From positions 546,346 through 603,960 of the forward strand of contig KZ111142.1 in assembly GCA_002077045.2 (NCBI GenBank): a stretch of 57,615 bases of DNA, read 5' to 3'. The translations under genes were made by a program, and so were the position numbers. Within the stretch, counting starts at the first letter, position 1; every line of letters starts with the position of its first letter. Shown piece after piece: positions 52,636 to 57,615 of this stretch. The stretch is from Rachicladosporium sp. CCFEE 5018. Taxonomy: Eukaryota; Ascomycota; Dothideomycetes; Cladosporiales; Cladosporiaceae. Below the pieces are notes generated by a model. It was not told the DNA's origin, did no database searches, and worked only from the letters and a program-made list of their open reading frames with translations.

Positions 52636-55612
52636 ATGGCACCTCTGAAGTCGGTCAAGAGAGACGCGGCAATTAAGCACATCGAGAGCGAAGCCGGTGA
52701 GTGATGCGACGTCCAGCGGTCAGCCATCGCGCTGATATAGGTCAGATTTTGCCACCACTTTATGTAAGAGTCTGAATGACGGGCAGAACGTCACTACGAA
52801 CGTATATGCGGAGCTGAAGTCACTCATTCAGCAACTCTGGACGTTATCTCTGCCGTCACAGCTCACCAGACCGATTGACTTCGACCATGTTGGTACGAGT
52901 ATCTGGAACCATGCCACCAAAATCATTCGGGCCGCGGACAGCGGCGACGTCGTTGAGCAGGATGGGCGGGACAGTGTCGCGCGATCTTGCGTCCTATTGC
53001 GCACGTATGCCTACTTGCTACTCGACCTCGCCACCGAGGCTGTTCCTATGATCTACTCGCAGCACATAAGACTGTTCAAGATTGGTCTGAAAACCGCTCG
53101 CTACTGCCTGGCTCACGAGTCACCCGAGATTGCGATGCACCTTCTCGAGAAATGCTCAATTTCCGCAACACGATTCGAAGACGCACAGCCTGCTGTCGCC
53201 CTTAGGGATGACGGCGATAGTGATCTGAGGAACGAGGTGAAAGATCTTGCTGCTGAACTTTGGCTGCTCCGGATGCTGCACTCCTGCAACGTGATGCGAC
53301 CTGATCTAGCAGAACACTTCTTCGCCAAAGTCAGCGCCGGCCTCTCTGCTTCGGCTCCTTTGTCATGCATGGCAGCTGAGATCTGCTACGATGCGAGCAG
53401 ATCGATGACGAAGTATGGACGAAGCAGAGACGGTTCGCAATGGCTTGAGCGCGCCTCCAGTCTCTTAGAGAGTGATTGCATCGCTGATCTGGATCGGGAC
53501 ACCGAGGATCTACGTATCAGCGTCGCAGTGGCACTAGTCGGAGTCCTTCTGGGAAAGGGCGATGCGGACTCGATCAATCGCGCAAGGCAAGTGACCGACG
53601 GCCTCAGCTCAAAGTACAGACTCGGTGACCGGCTCACAGTGCTGAGAATGCATCTTACTATCGCCCTCAAGCAGAACGACGAGGAGGCGATCGACCAAAT
53701 TCTGAATCGCGCGGTCAGCATAACATTGCTCACAGACATCACCTTCGACATGTGTGTCTTCAAAGAGCCACGCCCGCCCCTTTCGCTAAGCTGACAGCCA
53801 TGCAGAATGCTACGCTTGATATACGGTGCACGCAAGGCGCATGTCCAAGCTTGCCTGTCAAGTTTAGATCAGCTCATCCGGAATCGCCTGCTACCTGATC
53901 TGACTACTGCAATGGAGACGGATGAGCTCCATACGTGGCTCGAGAAAGCTGCGGTGACCTACACTTCAGTGTGTACTGCAACTGCATTCACTAGCGTCGG
54001 TGAGCCGATAGCCATGCTTACAACACTGTTCGATGCGATTGTCCACGTTAGCCAAACTCCAGTCTCGGCAAAGGCAACGCACACCATGCAGACACTGATC
54101 TGGAACGCCTCAGCAAAGTCTGCCGGTGAGGATACGAAGTTCTGGCTGTACCTCTTGCAGCATCCTCTATTCGACAGTGCAGGTGTGGTCAACAAAGCTC
54201 GCATCGGGCGGAAGGCGATCAAGACTGCACTCGACTGTCATGATCTGGATGCGGCGCGGGCTGCATACTTCCAGATGCCAGAGACTGCCAGAGACGAGAA
54301 CGCGACTCAGTATCTTGCCTTCAAGATAGCGCTGAGCATGAACGACACGCAAATAGCAAGTGACTGCCTCGACATCTTGATGAAGCAGTCGAGTAAGGAT
54401 CCGAAGTACCTGTATGCATGCGTTCTCGAGGCGCAGACCTCGAACAACCGAGCCATGGCTGTCGCAGCTTTCCAACGGCTCGTCGCGCAGCCACCACAGG
54501 GCGTGCATCTACCTGCGCTGCTTCGATGTACAGCGCGACTGCACATCGGCGAGCTGGATCAGCCGAACACACCGCCGGATGCAGTCATGCACGAACTACT
54601 GCGGGTTTTTGATATTGCTGCCGACAATATCAAGTCGTTTCGACAAGCTGGTGACGATCAATACCGTGCGGAGATGCAGTGGTGGAGCAAGAATACTTAT
54701 AATCTTGCCATTCGCCTCTGCAGTGAAGTGCATCCAGAGTATGTCGTTCGCCTTGCACGTCTTTGTGTAAGGTTCTTATCGTGCCTACCGAAAGATGAGG
54801 GCAAGATGCACCAAGATAACATCCTCGATCGGAGAAGAATTTGTCACTTCCTCACCGCGACTGCACTGACTGTGCTTGGGCGATCTTACGATGATGGCAC
54901 GGAAGAGAGCTTGCAGTATTACACGGAGATCCGGAAGGAAGTGCAAGCCTACACGGCGCCTGAGCTTGCAAAGCCAGAGAATCAATCGGACCCATCGACA
55001 TCGGCGAGAACACTGGAGCTATACAAATTTGACCTCGAAGCAATTCTGAAGCTCCAGCAATGGGAGACCCTCAAGTCAGCGCTCGAACGCTGTCTACAGC
55101 TCGACAACATCGATCGCTGGGACACGCTCGTCGACATCGTCCTCATCATCCACGAGCGCGCCTCAGCTCTCAAAGCACCCACTTCATCAACGACAGACAT
55201 CCCCGCGCTCCTCTCAAAGATCATCAACGAAGTCTGGCGGCAGGATCGAGAAGTCACGAAGCTTGCTCGCTGGATCCGCATCACATTCACAATCATCAGC
55301 ACCAGTGGCGAAGACGACGGTGGTCTTAGTCTGAAGCTCGTCGATCAGGCGATTCGCATGGCTAAGACACGACAGAACCGACAAACTGGGAGGGAGAGGT
55401 ATCCGGAGGAGGAGCTGCAGTGGCTGGCTACGACGACGTTCAATCGGGCTGTGGATTTGCTGGCGCAGGATGAGAGGAAGGAAGCGGAGGGCTGGGTGGT
55501 GGGTGCGCTGGAGCTGGCGAGGTATGCTGACGATGGTGGGTTGCTGCATAAGCATCTCACAAGGAATCGGGACGAAGCGATGAAGAGACTTGGTTGGCGG
55601 AATGGCGTGTGA
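52636..55612 (+). CDS. SPO22: meiosis protein Zip4/Spo22
   Basis: Exons are 52636-52696, 52746-53751 and 53806-55612. Introns are 49 nt (GTGAGT to GTCAG) and 54 nt (GTGTGT to TGCAG), and the product is 957 aa. Zip4/Spo22 (TEX11 in mammals) is a TPR-like scaffold of the ZMM group that promotes synaptonemal complex assembly and crossovers in meiosis. The whole protein is helical repeat: SARYGR-type helices such as VCLLRTYAYLLLDLATEAV, LAAELWLLRMLHSCNVMRP and LQQWETLKSALERCLQLDN, with SKNTYNLAIRLCSEVHPEYV near the family signature. The first exon is only 20 codons. I place it in this family by overall pattern (PF08631); no short catalytic motif exists to confirm it. Confidence 0.8.
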
Positions 55613-55742
55613 GCTACGCTTGAAGCCTTCTGGGTGAGAAAACCCTACTCGCTGATCTAGCTCAAAGAAAAATCGCTGCCCGCTGCTCTGGGGAAGATGT
55701 TGACAGACACCTTGGCTTACAGCCGTGCTGCATCTATGCAAT

Positions 55743-56387
55743 TCACCCAGCTAAACTTACCCACCGAAGGCTTCCTACCATACTGGCGAGCGCACCGATC
55801 AAACTCACTGCCATCCTCAAATCATTGTCCCTCTTCCACACCGCGAGCAGCTCCCTCACCCCAGTTTTCTCAGCCCACTTCTTACTCCGTTTACTAGCCG
55901 TCTCATGCTCCTCTCCTACCTTCGCCCGACCATGAAACTTCACTTTCTCCCCAACCAGCAACTTCACCTTATGCTTGAGTGCGCCGTTCACGCCTGGCTC
56001 CATCACAAGCAGTGTGTAGGCTAGTAGCATAGGCAGCGAGAGGAAGCCAGTGAGATAGGACAACTTGACCGTCGTGTCAGTATCGCTGGACCCGAGGGCG
56101 GAGTACAGTAGGTAGGCGCTGCTGAGAGTACTGGTGGCTGCCAAGGGACGGACGTAGCGGGCGCCGAACTGGTAGGCTGAGAGCCATTGCAGGGCGAGGG
56201 TGCGGTCGTCGGTGTGGAGGAGGAGAGGGGGGATGAAGATGTAGTTGTATCTGACCACGGCCCTTAGTGCTGTGTAGAAAGAGGGACGCTGGGGATCCTA
56301 CCCGAAGATCGTGCCTGCGAAGAAGGCCGGCAAGAGGCTAGATACGAGTTGGGCTATAGTCGTAGGGTCGAATCCGGGGGTGAACAT
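55743..56387 (-). CDS. DUF1772 membrane protein (anthrone-oxygenase-like)
   Basis: Exons are 56387-56302 and 56250-55743. The intron 56301-56251 (51 nt, GTAGGA to GTCAG) joins AGTIFG to YNYIFIPPLLL, and the product is 197 aa. The pattern of about four membrane helices (LVSSLLPAFFAGTIFGYNYIF, VRPLAATSTLSSAYLLYSAL, LSYLTGFLSLPMLLAYTLLV and the C-terminal LRMAVSLIGALASMVGSL), with a basic lumenal loop at about 125-165, matches DUF1772. Some fungal members are anthrone oxygenases in polyketide clusters; here there is no polyketide synthase nearby, so a general or unknown role is more likely. It converges on ZIP4 with a 130-bp gap. Confidence 0.85.
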
Positions 56388-56917
56388 CTCGCTGGGTCGA
56401 AAGCGGAGTGGTGAAAGGTATGTGGGGAATGGGAATGAAAATGGGAAGAATGACATATGAAATGGCATTCTGACAGACCTAGACCCGCCTCTGCGACCTT
56501 CTGACTTGGGTTGCGAACACGGTAGCAAGTAGGTTGGTGCGGCTGAGATGCTGGTCAGCTGTGTGAAGTGCCGTGGGTCACTCTGGACCCAGTCGCCTGC
56601 TATCGCCGGAGCGACTTGGTCGACGCATTGCCGTGACGAGTGCTCTCGCCAACGTGGACAGATCGAGGGTGCTCTTCTACTAGGCAAGATGAGCGTTGAA
56701 TGCGAAAAGAAGCATTCGTCATTGTCCGCGTTTGACACATGTCAAGCTCTCCACCCTTGATCCCTGCTCGCGTCCGGCACTTGCACCAACTGCCGACCTC
56801 TCATCCTAGCCCAACGACACAACACCCATCAGGACGTTTCAATCCTCGTCGTTGAGCAGAACATTATCCAGCATTCCGTCTGTCCTCCAGTCCTATCCCA
56901 AAACATTCAATCTTACC
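56388..56917. other. divergent promoter region, 530 bp
   Basis: Between the DUF1772 and SUS1-like starts. No gene or clear site is visible. Confidence 0.4.
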
Positions 56918-57267
56918 ATGGCGAACCCACCCAAAGTCCCCATCGCCGAAACCGACCCCGTCCCCGCCTCAGTCCAAGACCAAATCACCCTCGCCCTACT
57001 CGCGAACGGCGGTATCCCACGCATCCAAGCAGCGTTCCGACAACGCCTGGACGAAGCGGGTTGGTCAGAGAACTTGAGGGCTTATGTCAGTTCCGCTCGG
57101 GCGAGTGCACGACTTTCTTCGAGGCGATGGAGAAGGTGAAGGAGAAGGTGGGGCTGGAGGGACGCGATGGGTTTGAGGGGGAGTTGGTGGTGCCGAGGAG
57201 TGTTGGGGAGGAGGTTGCGGGGGTTGTGAGGAGGGAGTTGGAGGGGATATGTGAGATGGCGAAATGA
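56918..57267 (+). CDS. SUS1/ENY2-like factor with interrupted frame
   Basis: From ATG 56918 the frame reads MANPPKVPIAETDPVPASVQ and on to ITLALLANGGIPRIQAAFRQ, RLDEAGWSENLRAYV, a pattern like the N-terminal helices of ENY2/Sus1. These are subunits shared by SAGA deubiquitinase and TREX-2 mRNA export. At about 57086-57090 the reading must shift back by one base to continue as QFRSGECTTFFEAMEKVKEK and then ELVVPRSVGEEVAGVVRREL to the stop at 57267; the first frame otherwise ends in low-quality sequence at 57139. A 38-nt intron (57086-57123, GTCAGT to TTCGAG) would also restore frame but would remove the RSGE..TT..E stretch. Family assignment rests on short helices and is moderate. Confidence 0.6.
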
Positions 57268-57615
57268 ACGTGAGCACATCATGTTGGACTTGTTAGGCGG
57301 GCTACGACGGGGCAAGACCTCACAAGAAGCCACACGACTATCTCCCCGAATTGGTCTTTGAATGTCGCTCAGGACATTTGCATCTGTTACCAGATGGTCG
57401 CACGTCTAGGTGCGTATGGTGTCGTTCTCTCGACGAGCGCGTTGCCACCCGCTTCGCTCCTTCCCAACAGCAAGTCTCCTGGGTACCTGCCCTTCGAGTG
57501 AGATCACCATCGTTCGAAGTCACTATTGGCTCGCTACGCCGCCGTGCTAGTGGATGTCGACTAGGCTGCAACCTCACCTCGTCGCTTGCGCTGCCATTCC
57601 ACAAGTACTGCCTGC
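57268..57615. other. sequence to the right edge, 348 bp
   Basis: A minus-strand frame of 88 codons (57604-57338) has no recognisable domain. I see no supported gene before the edge. Confidence 0.4.

Noticed and set aside
55743..56387. Anthrone oxygenase of a polyketide cluster
   Set aside because: The DUF1772 fold fits, but no polyketide synthase, thioesterase partner or regulator of such a cluster is in the window.
1..57615. Transposons, CRISPR arrays, phage or bacterial islands
   Set aside because: No transposase or reverse transcriptase frame, no terminal repeats and no spaced repeat arrays were seen. Splice signals throughout mark the DNA as fungal.

Overview
The window is nuclear DNA of a filamentous ascomycete (Pezizomycotina). 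The gene set suggests Dothideomycetes, but that class is an inference. The evidence is short GT-AG introns (mostly 49-72 nt, donors like GTRAGT), many long intronless reading frames, and fungus-typical families: an HET-domain protein, a CFEM/GPI cell-wall protein, a KRE6/SKN1 glucan-synthesis protein, HbrB of TORC2, an App1-type phosphatidate phosphatase and an FMO-DUF6314 fusion. There are about 25 protein genes on both strands and no operons. No CRISPR array, rRNA, intact tRNA or transposase is visible. I joined exons by hand from splice signals, and for every intact spliced gene the exon lengths sum to a multiple of three.

Left part (1-13 kb): the N-terminal half of an MFS sugar transporter cut by the window edge, about 1.6 kb without an intact gene but with traces of decayed coding sequence, an Ldh2-type dehydrogenase, and an alpha/beta hydrolase. 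These are followed by mitochondrial RRG9, Golgi RGP1, a GNAT acetyltransferase with a broken frame, and a maltose-permease-like transporter.

Middle part (13-34.5 kb): KRE6/SKN1 and DPH1 (divergent), a HotDog thioesterase converging on DPH1 with an 18-bp gap, the FMO-DUF6314 fusion converging on a PhyH dioxygenase, APP1, a DUF1989 protein, an unrecognised 196-aa protein, a PPIE-like RRM protein and SEC31.

Right part (34.5-57.6 kb): an HET-domain gene in sparse sequence between two housekeeping trafficking genes (SEC31 and VPS39), a second alpha/beta hydrolase, HbrB, the CFEM protein, a myotubularin phosphatase, the meiotic gene ZIP4/SPO22, a DUF1772 membrane protein, and a small SUS1/ENY2-like gene whose frame is also broken.

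Most genes are housekeeping and do not form one pathway, although membrane traffic is well represented (RGP1, SEC31, VPS39, APP1, myotubularin). I found no convincing new multi-gene system. The most useful leads are the two single-frame breaks, the FMO-DUF6314/PhyH pair, the decayed stretch at 1.2-2.3 kb and the HET-gene island.
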